DNA of 64,000 bases, taken from the NCBI GenBank assembly GCA_001599935.1, contig BCIJ01000012.1, positions 222,483-286,482 on the forward strand, given 5' to 3'. A program made the position numbers and the translations under genes. Positions 11,901-24,717 of this stretch are shown piece after piece; position 1 is the first letter of the stretch; every line of letters starts with the position of its first letter. A model generated the notes under the pieces. That model searched no databases. It was not told the origin of the DNA and saw only the letters and a list, made by a program, of their open reading frames with translations. Source of the DNA: Holtermannia corniformis. Taxonomy: Eukaryota; Basidiomycota; Tremellomycetes; Holtermanniales.

Positions 11901-12454
11901 CCAAACGTGAACCTGTCCAGGCCATCTTTGCCAGCGACACCCGTCTTGGCTGCGTCAACGGGCAGCAGGACAAGCCACGAGAGGATCCAGATGGGGAAGA
12001 AGAGGATCGCCATCAGGCGAAAGAAGCGAACGTAGACATAGGCGTCTACGCCGTTCTTTGTCAAGATTAGTCCTGGGTCGGCTGTACCTGCTTCAGCTCG
12101 CGCACGGGCGATGGGGGTAAGACTGACCTCGTAGGACCTTCCATACGCCTCGTATAATGTGTCTCGACAGGACCGAGACCTGCTTCTGCTTGATCGGCAC
12201 ATACGTTCTCGGCTCATAGCTGCCATCCGTCGGCTTGTCCGTCGCGTCCAAAACTCGACCCACTCACATTGCTCGAAAGTACGGTCTCAGAAGGAAGAAC
12301 GCGGCGATCTCCCCACCGCCGATAGCGACGTTGAGTACCAACGCTGTCACAAACGTCGAGGTTGAGGCTGAAGTCGCATCTTCGACCGAGCTTGTTGCCA
12401 GGTCGTCAACAACTGTGAAACACGGATGCTCGCGCGTCCCACTCACACCGACAT
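8950..12454 (-). CDS. CSC1/TMEM63-type (DUF221, RSN1-like) calcium-permeable cation channel
   Basis: A multi-exon membrane protein of the osmosensitive/mechanosensitive CSC1-TMEM63 family. The N-terminus, MSV joined to VDDLATSSVEDATSAS, leads into helix 1 (VTALVLNVAIGGGEIAAFFL), then YEPRTYVP and the helix near 11980 (ILFFPIWILSWLVLLPVDAA). The cytosolic RNA-recognition-like domain contains ARTVLFTGVPRKYLDE and a long charged segment. The family anchor AGRHIEMAPANVIWGNLGLN near 10970 precedes the channel helices (10900-9850), including ITTPRTYMGH-like segments. The C-terminal tail is long, acidic and disordered (9003-9600). A last intron joins LNAK to GKIEISSFPPNEY and a stop at 8950-8952. 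The start at 12454 rests on a 7-nt first coding exon and is the least certain part. It is tandem with KGD2 upstream. Confidence 0.85.
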
Positions 12455-12797
12455 GGTGTTCTACCGACACGACCAGCCTGCAATCCGTCTCGCCTGTTCT
12501 CGGTGCTGCAGGTGATGGCTCCGTGACGACTGACGCCCCGTTATCTCGCACGGTTTTCTGCGCAGCCGTGTTGTGCTCCTCTCGTAATCGCAATAATCGC
12601 AGTGATCGTTGCGCGCCGCCACCTGCGCAAGTCGACAATGCGGCAAGCACGCTCCAAGTGATCGCCGTGATGGCTTCCTGCGGCGTGTGACATCACAGGA
12701 CTCCCTTTGCCAGTGGAACCGAAACCTTGTATAGATGCTCATGCCAAGATATGGGTATGCATCGTGAGGACAGACGGACAGACGACTCGTGCATGGC
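12455..12797. other. Intergenic region between CSC1-like gene and KGD2
   Basis: About 340 nt. It contains imperfect ATCGCA repeats near 12588-12612 (TAATCGCAATAATCGCAG). No exon is supported. It probably holds the CSC1-like promoter and the KGD2 3' UTR. Confidence 0.4.
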
Positions 12798-14537
12798 TTA
12801 GATGGGTGAAGGGAGCAGCATTCGTCGTGGGTCCTCAATGTACTCCTTGATCCGGACTGCGCACGGCCAGTCAGCACGGCCATGGCAGACGAGGCATCAA
12901 ACAAACCTAGCAAGGTGGTACCCTCGCGGCCGTCGAGAATCCGGTGGTCGTACGTGAGAGCAACGACCATGATGGGCCGGATGACAATCTGGCCGTTGAC
13001 GACGACGGGCTTCTCCTTGATCGAGTGCATGCCAAGGACAGCAACCTGGGGCAGGTTGAGGCTGCAAACGTCAGTCGTCGTCCTGCCGGTGCGGACAACC
13101 ACTCACATAGGGGTACCGTAGAGCGAGCCAAAGACACCGCCGTTGGAGCTGGCGACGTATCAGTACGACTCGATGTCCGGTGTGAGCCACTCACATGGTA
13201 AAGGTGCCGCCCGAGAGGTCCTCGAGGCCGAGCTTGTTGTCCCGAGCGCGCTTGCCAAGGTCGGCAATCGCCTTCTCAATCTCAATCAACCCAAGGCTCT
13301 CGGCGTTGCGGACGACTGGGGTGACGAGACCCTTTGGCGTGGCCACGGCGATGCTGAGGTCGACATAGTCACGGTAGACAACCTCGTTGCCCTCGATACT
13401 CGCGTTGGCCGCCGGGATCTCCTTGAGGGCCAAAGTCACGGCCTTTGCAAACGCCGACATGAACCCGAGCTTGACACCCTCAGTCTTGAGCACGCCTTCC
13501 TTGTAGAGCTTGCGGAACTCCATGAGGGACGACATGTCAATCTCGTTGAACGTGGTCAAGCTCGCCGCAGTGTTTTGAGACTGCTTGAGACGGGTCGCAA
13601 TCGTCTGACGCATCCGCGACATCTTGACACGCGTCTCGCCTCGACTGCCAGTCGTCCTGGCGGGCTTTTGCTCCTCCTTGGCCGGCTTCTTCTCCTCCTT
13701 GGCCGGAGCAGGCTTTGGCGCCTCGGCCTTTTCCTGCGGTGCAGGCTTGCCCTCTTCGGGCTTGGCAAGGCCCGGTGCGCTCACGTCCTCGCGCTTCTCG
13801 GTCGCATCATCGGCGCGGTCCTTCTTGGCCGCCGGCGCCGGGTCATCACGCTTGCCCTCTTCAGGTTTGATGGGCTCCGAGTTTGCTTGTGGCGATGACT
13901 CGCCCGACGACTCGCCGGCCTCTCCCGGCTCAATCTTGAGCAGGTCCTGGCCGACGGCGACCGTGTCCTCCTCGGCAGCCAGGAGCTCGGTGATGGTGCC
14001 AGACATGGGAGCGTTGACAGACACGTCAATCTAGCTATATCAGCATCTTTTGACAATGTGGCATCCGCCAGAATCTCCCACCTTGTCCGTCTCGATCGTA
14101 GCAATCTCCTCGTCCTGCTTGACAAAGTCGCCAACTTGTTTACTCCATTGTTTCAAGGTACCTTCTGTGATGGACTCGGCCTGTACCACTAGTCAGCACT
14201 TGCAAGTAGCACGTCCATACCAGACACACCATCTGCGGGACCTTGACAGTCTCGGCTGTTCGAGACAAGTCAGCTCGTAAAGCGTGTCACATACACACCA
14301 CATACCACGGAGGAGGGACGACGAGTGGAATGATGAGCGGGTGGAAAGGGTGATGATAGGCAGCGCTTTGCTACTATGTACCAACAATGTCAGTCAGCGG
14401 TTCCACCCAGACACCATCGATCCAGCTCACACCCTCTGCGGCTTGGCCAACGCGGTGAATGTCCTCGACGCAACGGCGCGCCTGGCGCCAGCCGACCGAA
14501 CGGCCGCTACGACTGATCTCGCTGGTGTTCTAAGCAT
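12798..14537 (-). CDS. KGD2: Dihydrolipoamide succinyltransferase, E2 of 2-oxoglutarate dehydrogenase
   Basis: Mitochondrial E2 that transfers the succinyl group from lipoamide to CoA in the TCA cycle. The first exon, [20 protein letters not shown], is an Arg/Ala-rich presequence. The lipoyl domain spans about 14250-13980, with the modified lysine in ETDKID and followed by [12 protein letters not shown] long Pro/Ala/Lys/Glu-rich linker (13950-13640) replaces the E3-binding domain, as is usual for KGD2. The catalytic domain begins [20 protein letters not shown] and ends with the active-site [10 protein letters not shown] near 12940. The C-terminus is [19 protein letters not shown] with the stop at 12798-12800. 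Exons and frame are consistent throughout. The next gene upstream, UGGT, ends 144 nt away on the same strand. Confidence 0.95.
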
Positions 14538-14681
14538 GCTGGATGTAGAGTGAACCTGTCCAACTCCGTTGTGCTGCAACGGTAGACTGCAACTGGCCGG
14601 CGGGAGCAAAAACCCCAAACGCGGGCTCCGTCATTGGCGCTCGAGCCCGCACAAATCCGAAAGCGTCGCAAGGGATGCATC

Positions 14682-17600
14682 CTAGAGCTCGTCGTAGTTG
14701 CGCACAGGCGGGCCAGCATCGGCTTCGGCAGCGCGGACCTGCTCTTCCTTCAGGACGGCCAGGATGCGCTCCTGTCTTGAAGCTTCAGACTCGAGCGAGC
14801 CTCCGGGGCCACGCAGCCGATTCGCGAAACGGGCAATCTCTTTGTCGTACAGCTCCCACTCGGGGATCTGTCGTGCCCGCTCGAGCTTGGGCTGTTTCTG
14901 CGGCATGTCAGCTGTCATCTTCATCTTGGCGATCCCACTGACGGTGAGAGGGTTCTGGCACAGGTCGACTATGGATGTGTCAGCCAGCGACTAGCACCGT
15001 CCTATCCAACACGCACTCGTCTTGGCCCGTGCCAAACTCTCCTGACTGCACCAAGTCTCGCACCAGAGCCAGCTCTGGTCAAGCGTGTGGATCGGGATCT
15101 GATCTTGCATCGAGTTGGGCAGGTCTTGATCCAGGTTGGCGAGTGAATTGGGATCTTGCGAGAGCGCTTGGTATGTGCCGCGGAGACGGTCCTGCGGGCA
15201 TCAGCCGGGTTCATCGCCCACGGCTGCTGAGCATACCCCTGCAGCAGTCTGACAGGTGTTAGCGACACTCGCTTCGTGACCACGCCACCCTTACCTGACG
15301 GAAGCGCTTCAGATCGACGACGTAAAGTGCACTGGGGTGGTCAGTCCAAGGCTACGCCGTCGCGAGGCCACACACCTGATGTGGTAAGGCCGCCCGCGAA
15401 GCGCCTGACTCCAGTACCCTGAAGACGTCAGCAAGTGCCCGCACGCAAATTGTATCGAAACCTACCCGTCTTCCAGAACCGGAAGCCCTCCATCTCCGGC
15501 TTGTCGTCGCCCATGGGAGCGTACCCGTACACCCTGCCGTGCAGATCGACATCGACCAGCTCCTTCATGTCCGTACGGACAATCTGGTCTGTGGCGAGTG
15601 CATCAGTACCACCTGGCCTTGAAGCAGCGTATTGCACATACCAGCATCCACAAAGATGACCTTGTCAAGATCCATAGGGAATAGAACATCGAGGAAGAGG
15701 ATCTTGTACCTGTGCTGAGTCAAACCAGTGACAGGTAGAGCATTTTGTGCAGCTCACGCCCAGATGACACGCTGTTTCTCCGTCTGCGCACGCAGCCAAC
15801 TCGGCCACTTGTACGTGATCAGCTCGTACTCGAAGCCGTACTCTTCCGCTAGGTATGGGATGAACTCCTATCGGTCTGTTCAGCAAGGCAGCACGCGCAT
15901 GCGCGCACACGTACCAGGAAAGACGGAGAGAGGAAGTTTTCCTGCAAAGTGTCAATGCAGCTCTTTCCGCACGGCGCTTGGTTCACGTACGATGAACCAA
16001 AACTTGACGGTGCTTTGGGTGTGCTTCATGACACTCAGGATCATGATGGATGCGAAGCGCTGACACGTCAGACGGGTTGTGAGGCAACCAGCACACTGAC
16101 CTCGTAGAGCAGCCCCGAGGCCACAGTAAAGATGTTGATGTCGGCTTGCGGCTTGAGGACCGCCGGCGACTTGCCAAAGAACGACGTTACCCTGTCCGAG
16201 GTCAGCGGCGCTAGCGTTAACCTTTAGACAGGCAACATACCGCGTCACAAGGCTGTCAATGCCTGCGTGTCCTGTCTTCAGCGAAGCGTCTGGCAGTTCT
16301 TCGAGCACATCTGCCGTCTCCATCCCTGGCCTTCGCTTGAACCGGGGATAGATGGTCGCGCCAGTGAAGGAGGTGACGGTGATGTCCGCGCCAGTCTGCT
16401 CGACCGTTGGGCTATCCCAGCCCCTGCTACCGGCAGATTCGAGCTCATAGACCTTGCGGCCCTGGCCCTCCCGGATACTGAGCTGGGTCACCCCCGGGTC
16501 GGCTTTGAACTGGAAATAGCCCAAGTTGGCCACCACTTGCGTGTCCGCCAACGCTGGCCCAGCACCAATGGACAGCTGCAATTGCAACCCGCGCGGTGGG
16601 ACATTTGCACCCTCACGAGCATGTCCTTCGATGACAAGCTGCTTGAGTTCAAAGGTGATGTCGATAGGCCCGGCGCCAGACGATTCGACAATCGTCTTGA
16701 GACGCAGGTTGTCCAAATCGTGTTGTGAGTCTTTCGGGCTGACAAGCCACGCGGGCGGTGTGTCGAGACCCAGGGTGAAGATTGGTCCTTCTGGCAAACT
16801 GTCAAAGTGCGAACCGTGGGGCGTCTCGGAGCTGATGATGTCAGCTGAACATCGGCTGCAGTTCAGCGACTGACCCATCGACATCGAATGTGAGCTGCTG
16901 AGGGATGCCATAGCGGAAGAAACGCTTCAGTGGGAGCTATTGAACACATCAGTGCCGCACGGCGCTCATGTCTTACGTGCCTCGGTGATGTTCAAATCGG
17001 GCACAAGGTGTATCTTGACAGCCACGTTGTCCAGTTGAGCAGCCATCTAATCTCAAGTAAGCTAAAGTCCAAGAGCATTTTTTCAGCCTACTTCAAAGAG
17101 ACTAGCCCATGTCTGAGACCGCTCAGAAAGAGGATTGAACGACGCCGTAAGGTGCACCAGAGCGGTATCCTCTGCGGCGCCCAGCGCGAAAGCACTACAG
17201 GCCTGTTAGACCAGGTCTTTGGACCGGGATGACTTACGTGTAGTCTGCAGCAAGCAGCTCGGTGTTGCGATTCCGAGACGCTGGGAGCGGCATGAAGATT
17301 CCCTCCTCGTCCGAGGGCATATACGCCGCCGCCACGATCGAAGATGCAGAGGCAATGAGTGTGGACAATGTAGGTCTACACCTGTCAGTCTCGGAACGGC
17401 ACGGGTCATGAGACGCACCGGTCGAACGCGGTGAGGTCCGAGTACATTGTCGACAACGCGGTGATCACAGGCCGCACCCGCTTTTTCAACTCATAGCTCT
17501 CGAGGGCATCAAGATCGCCCATTTGCAAGTTCTCAGAGTTGACCGGGCCTACGATCTGTACGGCGTGAGCCGGGCATGGTCATGTGCCAGTCATACGCAC

Positions 17601-20600
17601 CCTGCCGTTCATGACCAAGTTGACAGTCGACGGATCTAGAGCCAATGCAGCCGCGACGCGGTGTCCATCTTGCCAGAACGCAGCGGATGCTGCGACATCG
17701 GTTGCGGACCACCCACTGGCCGTGAAGGCATTCAGGGGTGATTCTGCAGCAAAGCTCTCTTGAACAGCTTCCGGGCGTATCTTGCCCGCTTGGTCGACAT
17801 TGCCGGCAACGACTTGCAACTCGTTGATCAGGACAAGGAGGTCGCCCGGCGCTACGTGGTCGATAGTCGAAGTGGCAATCAGCTGGTACAGCAACGTTGA
17901 CAGGCGGAAGTCTTGAACGCCGACGGACGATGAATGCTGCGCGGGAACGTGGACGAAGCCAAGTCGAGAAGAGCAGTCTGGTGTCTTCAATCTCGTCAGC
18001 GACGTCTTGCGGAGCAGTGGTCAGACTTACCTGCAGATGTCTGAGTGCCTCCTTGACAACGTATAATCCTTCCGACGAGTCGAGGTCTCCAATCAGCCAG
18101 AGTGATAGAGGAGTACCAGAAGTCGCGTCTGCGCCAGTCAATCACAGAATCGATGCTCGGAGCGCCCACAAACCTGGGTACACAAAGCTGGACGCGATCT
18201 TGGCACTCTTCACGTTCGCAAATGCGTCCAAGAGGTTGATCGACTTGAGCTTGCCCTCGCCGACGCCCGGTATGGTAATCCGGCTACGCCGCATCATGGT
18301 TCCGGGGAGGTCGTAGAAGAAGTTTGTGAGATCGTCGGGTGGTCCTCGGGTATGTATCTGTTCCCAAGGCGATCAGCATTCTAGTAAATAAACCTATGAG
18401 TATACAGACCTGCTGCTGAAGATATCCAAGCTGGCTGCTAACTTCCGACTGGACGAGCGCTGTCCAATGCTACATGATCTGTCAGCCCTATCCATTCAAG
18501 GCATACACAACACGCACACCACCGAGTGGCACATGCTTGCCATTGATAAAGAGATGGCCCGATTCAGACTCCCCGATCGTCGCCGCCACACGAGACGTCC
18601 AGAGGCTGATGCCATGCAGTTTCGCATTGACCGACTGGTCTACCTGAGACCCAGTGCGTCCTGCGATGACATCCTCGAAGCGCAACGGGTTCTTCTGGGA
18701 AGGCAGATCGGCTGCGTGCGCTTGGAATACCCGCCGCGCGGTGTCGAGAGTGACACGTCCGGGTTGAGTGATGGTGCTTGGGGTTTGCGACGCCAGCTGC
18801 GAACGTCAGTTCTACGTCAAGAAGCGGCAAGCGCGTACATCTTGCAACATCTCATTCGTGCGAGCCCTGCCAAAGACCCTGGTGGTGTAGAGGAACAGAC
18901 GAGCCATTTGAGTAGCTGTGTTGAGTCAGCTATGATCCATGCCTGCCCGCCGGCTTGTGGCGTACAGAGACCGTCGTCGCCATCTAGCATTGGGACGATC
19001 CCAAAGCGGAATGGGATCCCGCGTTGGACGAGTTGGCTGATCGGACCAGTGACGATCTCGAGGGCCGTGGTCGACGTAAAGTCCAAGGCGAATACCAAGT
19101 TGAAGACGTTCAGTCGGACTTGATGGAATTGACCCGGGTATGTTGGTCGAAGGAACTAGGCGGCGTCAGCTGAGGGCAAGGTCTGACATGGCATGACTCG
19201 CCCCTGTCGCACTGTCCGACCAGCTGGCATAACTTTTGACATTTGTCAAGTGCTGTGCGTCCCGAATGGATGGCACTTACCGCTTGTCCTTCTCGATGTC
19301 GTTCCACCAAGTGATCACGTCGTCGCCCTCGGGCCTGTCACTCGCATCGACCAGACCTTCGATTGGCTCGGTCTCGGTCTGCTCCTGTCCCACTTCGGGG
19401 CTTGACAGCAGCTCGTACGCTTGCTTTGGTGTCAACCCGAGCGACACGAGTGACAGAATGTGGTGTCGCTCCGTACGGATCAGGTCGAGAAGGCTGACGG
19501 TCGTCAGCAACATCAACGACCTTGGCATCCACCCACCCAAAGGTTGTCAGATCCGCCTCCTTGAGCGCACGGCCGTTGAGCCAAACACCTTTGGGTACCT
19601 TGCCGCCGTAGTTAATGTTGCGCTCGACTTCTTGCTCGACATTGGGGTCGACCTCGATTCTTCGCGCCAGAGCCGCAGAGTATCGAGGAAAGTTTTGTGC
19701 AAGTTCCTTGAGAGCGTCGAGCGGTGATTGGGATGACATGATCAAAGACGTGGCCTGCAGGCCGAGCTCTGAGTGGGGTCAGCATGAACCATCAGTAGCC
19801 ACCAGCACGAACTAGTCTGCTCGAACTCTTCGAGAGGCACCAGAGTCTCCTGCCACGGGTCCGAACCTAACCGTGCGTCGAAAAGACCGGCTGCTGCATC
19901 CTGTGATCCGTTTGTTGCTGCCTGAGCAGATCTGCTACCAGCTGCAGACACTATGAGCTCTTGGAACGGTCCCGAACTGATACGTACTGTATTCTCTGTC
20001 GTCAACTGCAAGATAGTCCATCTTCTTGAGCACCATCTCTGCACCGTAACCACTCAGAGAATGATACCGTGCAGTCGCTTGATCGCTGCGGCCCGCCGAC
20101 GGTCGATAGCGCACCGCGAACTGGAACTCTGGGTCGGCCGCAGCGTGCTGGTTGAGGTAATTGAGCAGAGCGGAAGACGTCGTTGCCGACGGATCAAAGT
20201 AGAACACTGCCTCGGACGATGCTTTGCCTGCTATCGGGGCCGAAAGGTGATCAAAGTCGAGCTGGTTGGGACGTTCAAGTCTATGTATGCGTCAGCCGGG
20301 ACGACTCGCAGAGCGTGTGACGGACTTTACAGGGTTTGCAGCTTCCAGACTGCGCTCCATGGCCTGCCTGAGCTCGGCAACCCCACAGTACCCGCTACCT
20401 CGCCATTCGACCCAACTCGCGCACCCTGCAACGCCCAGCGCGAGCTCATCCACCGTCGTCTCATAGTGTCTGAAGAACGCTTCGATCTTGGGCGTCTCGG
20501 TATGCAGCGCCAAAGACTGCTTGAACGTCGCGAGAGCTCCTGGTTCCGAGAGCAAGTCGTGCGTCGTGATGAGGTCGAGTGAGGCTGCGAGCAGAGCTTC

Positions 20601-20868
20601 GGGTGACGAGTCTGTTGGCCATGAAGCGAGGTGTGTGGTGATGAGATTCAGCAAGGGAAAGTAGGATCTGGCATCCTCGGTGTAGGCTGTTTCCCTGCGA
20701 GCAATGTGTCAGGCAGTGCAAGCTGCCGACACGCACGACCACCTACAGGACCTCGAGGAGGATGGACGGAGCTGGCCAGCTGGATTTGAGCCAGATGTTG
20801 ACTGGCGGCGATGCAGCCAGTACCACGGCGGGTACCAGTAGCCATCCGCAGGCTATCCGGAGCAGCAT
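14682..20868 (-). CDS. UDP-glucose:glycoprotein glucosyltransferase (UGGT, GT24)
   Basis: A large ER lumen folding sensor that re-glucosylates misfolded N-glycoproteins so they can rebind calnexin. The start at 20868 gives signal peptide [20 protein letters not shown] and then [12 protein letters not shown], the family's N-terminal mature motif. Thioredoxin-like domains follow across 20650-17500 (for example [38 protein letters not shown], and [12 protein letters not shown]). A beta-rich region spans 16860-16270. The C-terminal GT24 catalytic domain (16220-14700) contains [14 protein letters not shown] residues, [16 protein letters not shown], the metal-binding [12 protein letters not shown] and [20 protein letters not shown]. 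The protein ends RNYDEL, a variant of the HDEL/KDEL retrieval signal. There are more than twenty introns of 40-60 nt. Total length, about 1,550 residues, is normal for UGGT. Confidence 0.93.
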
Positions 20869-21049
20869 GTCGTCTCAGTCTCTCTACAGAAGCAAGCAGT
20901 TGACAACCACCGTCGGTCATCAGCATCACAGCTTGCACCAAAAGTTCCACGTCACACATGAGGTTCATATTCATCACCGTCCTCTCTGCCATCCGCTTCA
21001 ACCCTTCCCATCTTGGCTCTTGGCAACGCTGCAGCAGTCCTCAACCGGC

Positions 21050-23998
21050 TCAGTAGTTGTTGTAGCCGCCGTGAGGCTGGTGGTGTCCGCCATGTCCGCC
21101 ATAGCCGCCGTTCCCACCTTGACCGGGGAACTGCGGCGGCTGTTCGCCCCACTGACCTCCCGGTGGACCCGGGGGAGGCCCACCGAAGCCGCCGCCTCCA
21201 CCACCGCCGTGATGACCAGGGAACGGGGGTGGTCCACCGCCATAGCCTTGCTGCGGGTCGTCATACCCGCCGGCGCCGCCCGGGAACGACGGAGCACCGT
21301 GGTGACGACCACCTCCAGGATAGTCGTTACCCGAGTCTTGGTGGTGACGGCCTGCGCCGGGATAATCATCGCCGCCGCCGCCATAGTTGTTGTGACCACC
21401 ACCGTAGCCGCCGCTGTTGTACTCGTGGCGTGGTTCCGGCGCGTTGTACGCCGGTGGGTGGGACTGGTACTGATCCTGTGGAGGCTGGTACGATTGCTGC
21501 GGTGCCTGGTAGGACTGCTGCTGCGGCTGGTACGGGTTCTGGCCACCGCCATTGTCGCTGTTGTCCATCTCACGCCAAGCGTGCGCGCCGCCGCTGCCAA
21601 AGCCAGCTTGGCCAGGCTACAGGCGTGTCAGAGCTGCTCACGTTTCTTGCAGTTCTTCACCCACCAGCTTGCCCGACAGCAGATCCTGGCCGGCGTTCAA
21701 CACATTCGCGCCAGGCTACGTCCAATCAGCCCCGAGTCCCTTCACCTCTCTGTCCACACACCACATGGATGCTGTGCTGAGCCAAGACGCTCTGCAGCCC
21801 TCCATCAGGTAGCGAGCCATGCGAATGCCCCGTATCCGTCGAAGTATCACCGATACGCTTGTTCCCGCCAGCGCGCACAGACTCCTTGCCCAGGCGACGG
21901 ATAATCTCCTGCTTGTCCCTCCCGGTCGACTCGATCCACTGGCGCATGTGACCGAGCATCTTGTCTTGGATCTCGGATCGACCCGAGGGGAAGTCTGGGT
22001 GGAAGAGGCACTGCAAAACGTCTTCGGTCACTTGCTGCGGGTGCATGCTGTTATCGTCCCAGGCTTTGACGACGCGCAGGACAGTGTACTCGACAATGAT
22101 CCTGGCAATCTGACCGGCGGGCTCGTTGAGGATGAGCGCAAAGTGATCCTGCGGGTGTAAGTCTGGAACGGTAGAGAGCTGCTAGAACCCACCTTTGACA
22201 AGAACGAGTGGGTGGGATCCGACGCGTTCGGGTCGTTGAACACCTCGTACTGGTCGTGCGAGTCGATGACGGCCTGCGAGCCCGACGAGAGGGCGCTCGT
22301 GGCGTTTGACAGGATCGGTTTGAGGTACGGCTCGAGCGTGGTGAAGCTGATCCGTCAGTATCGGAAGCTGCAGCAGAGCAGCCAAGCGACTCACACAAAC
22401 ACGTTGATCGAGTTTGTAATCTTCTCAACCAACGATCCCAGTCCCGGAATGCGATCAATCGTGTTCTGTTCCAACCGTCAACGCCAACCCCGCGCTCGCC
22501 ACGCCACAAACCTCAATCTTCTTCATGACATTGTCTCTAAACTTGAGGACCTGCCACATGGTCTGGTAGAGCTCTTGCGGGCTCATCGTGTTAGGGTCGC
22601 GACCGCCCGGCTGGCCGGCCCGCATGTTTTCGACATTCTCCATGTCGCGCGAGAGCGAGCCGTCCGAGTCTGCACCAGGGAGTTGGAACAGGAGCGTGCG
22701 GAGCGTAGAGTTGCCGGCTGCGGGGTCGCGCTGGGCGTCGCCGATCGCTTTGTTGAGGTCGGACACGGATGCCTGTGTGGATCAGTGGCCGGACGGGTGC
22801 GCGAGAAAGAGACTGACTTGCGACAGGTGGTCCCCGGCCTCACCCATCAGCGAGTGAATAAAGTCGTTACCTCCAAAGGTGCCGGTCACGAGGATCGGTA
22901 CCGTCTTGCCGTTCGGGGCGCGAACGTGCACATTGGAACCGACGTGTGGGAAGACCGAGTTGTACCCGAGCGAGAGAAGTGCTGTGACTGTTTCAGCAAT
23001 TGGCAAGAGTAGTAAGTGTGACACTGACCTAGTTCGCACCAGTTCGAGTGGGCGGAAAAGTCCTCGCTATGCCCAATGAGCCATGATCCAATCAGACTGC
23101 CAACCAGCTCACAGCGTGTGCAACGCCTTGCCGAGCAGCAGGAACGCCTCGTACTCATCCTCGCTTCTTCCAGAGCTTCTTGCCCGGCGGCCGGCATCGA
23201 TACACTGCTGGAGCACCCTACGGACATGGGCCGCAGACGTGTCCCAGCCGCCCTGTTCATTCGCGATGTAGTTTTTCATGCCCGTCCTTGGGTCCACCTC
23301 GAGTTCGCGCGGGTCGACGGGTCCACGGAGGCGTGAGTCGTATTGGCGTGCATCCTGGCCTTCACCGTAGCCCTTGCTGTGCGGGTATCAGTCTCGAGTG
23401 CGGCGGTCGCGCGGGGGTACCGACGGGTTGTCAATGTGTTCAACGGGAAGGTAGCACCCGAGACGCTCTTTGGTGACCTCGAATTCACCCGTGACGTATC
23501 CGTGCGCGAGGAAGCCTAGAGCCATGACGACGTTGAGGATCGTCTGGAGGTCGACCTTGCTCAAGCCGGCAACATCGACGGCTTGGCTGTAGTCGCGTAG
23601 CCAGTTGCCTGTGTCCAAGCATCAGCCGTAATCTTGCAGAGGATGGAGGCGAGCGCACCAAAGTAGACACGCTTGACGTCGAGTGGGGTAAACTTTGTTC
23701 CGCGCGAGAGGAAACCGCCACCGGCTGCTTTGAACAGGTTGGCGATGATATCTGATGACGAGCTCAGTTGGACCCTCTAGGTAGCAACCATCCGCGAGCA
23801 AACCTTCGATATCGCCATGCCTGAACGCCTTGTCCTCAAGGTATGAGAACGATGGGATGTTGCCTGTTCAAAGGGGTGTCAGCCAGTGGATCCGGATCAA
23901 CCCGGCCCAAACGTACCTGCGCCGAACGCGGCGACCTGGGGTGTGAACGAGAGCGCTACGAGCCCTATGGCCAGCAGCAGGAAGAGGGATTTTGACAT
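21050..23998 (-). CDS. HET-C domain protein (heterokaryon-incompatibility C homologue), Gly-rich C-terminus
   Basis: Starts MSKSLFLLLAIGLVALSFTP, a signal peptide, and then AFGAGNIPSFSYLEDKAFRH. Conserved HET-C blocks follow in order: GDIEDIIANLF, KFTPLDVKRVYFGALASIL, NWLRDYSQAVDVAGLSK, the histidine-rich core LGKALHTLEDFSAHSNWCEL, and FPHVGSNVHVRAP. A helical region lies at 22800-21760. The last exon (21568-21050) is extremely Gly/Pro/His/Tyr-rich, with GGYGGG and HHG repeats, and ends HGGYNNY. In Neurospora crassa HET-C is a glycine-rich plasma-membrane protein whose allelic differences trigger heterokaryon incompatibility. Whether this homologue has an allorecognition role is not known. 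The His/Asp core resembles zinc-dependent phospholipase folds. Exon phases are consistent across about 13 introns. Confidence 0.92.
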
Positions 23999-24717
23999 GG
24001 TGGTTGACTGATCGAAGACGAGTGTGCGGCCAACTCGCTGTGCGTTTCAGAGTTGGTGCGCATCGCCTCGCCCGTGTCTCACCCGCGAACATTGCAGGTG
24101 GCAGTACGTCACCGCCAAGCTTGTGGCTCACGCAGCGACTGGCGGACGGTGAACCAGCGCCGCACTAATGGTACATGGCAACGAAGACAGCATGCATAAC
24201 TAGTATCCTGGCGGAAATCAGACCCTGGCTAGATCAGAACCTCCTCGCCAGCTGTCCAGTCATCGTGTTCCAGCTGGTCGCACAGCTAACTTGGATTTGG
24301 ACTTGCTCCTTTGGCCTACTGACACTACCGACTGCCAAGTCTTCTACCACAGGACGCTGGCGTGCAGCATCTGGGCCGTCGCAAGCAGATACTGCCCGTT
24401 GTTGCCACCGTTCCTCCTCCGTTTGACGTCATACCGTCCGTGCCACCCAACCCCCACAAGCCAAACGCCGTATCGCCGCTGTGACGTGGCAAACCCCCAT
24501 GAGCAGCACCGATGGCTCCGACCCGTCGAACGTGATGGAGCTTCCAGCGTGATCGCACCAACGACCACCAACCTCCCAACAACCACTCCTCATCCGTAAG
24601 TCTTTCATCACTTCACCACCTCATCCTCAGCTTATACTCACGCGAGCCTCTCTTGCTGCTTCTCAACTCCCCTCCTGCCGCTTTCCCCCTATCCGCATTT
24701 CCGGTCCTACCCTAAAA
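23999..24717. other. Divergent promoter region between HET-C and cyclophilin genes
   Basis: About 720 nt without a supported exon. The 110 nt before the cyclophilin start are strongly pyrimidine-rich on the plus strand (runs such as CTCAACTCCCCTCCTGCC), as is typical of highly expressed fungal genes. Confidence 0.5.

Noticed and set aside
13143..14034. Long plus-strand frames opposite KGD2
   Set aside because: Low-complexity Leu/Gly/Arg antisense of the Ala/Pro/Lys linker exon. KGD2 on the minus strand is unambiguous.
20762..21904. Plus-strand frame of 380 codons opposite HET-C
   Set aside because: It is the antisense shadow of a Gly/Pro-rich coding exon, whose codon bias leaves the complement open. 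It has no motif.
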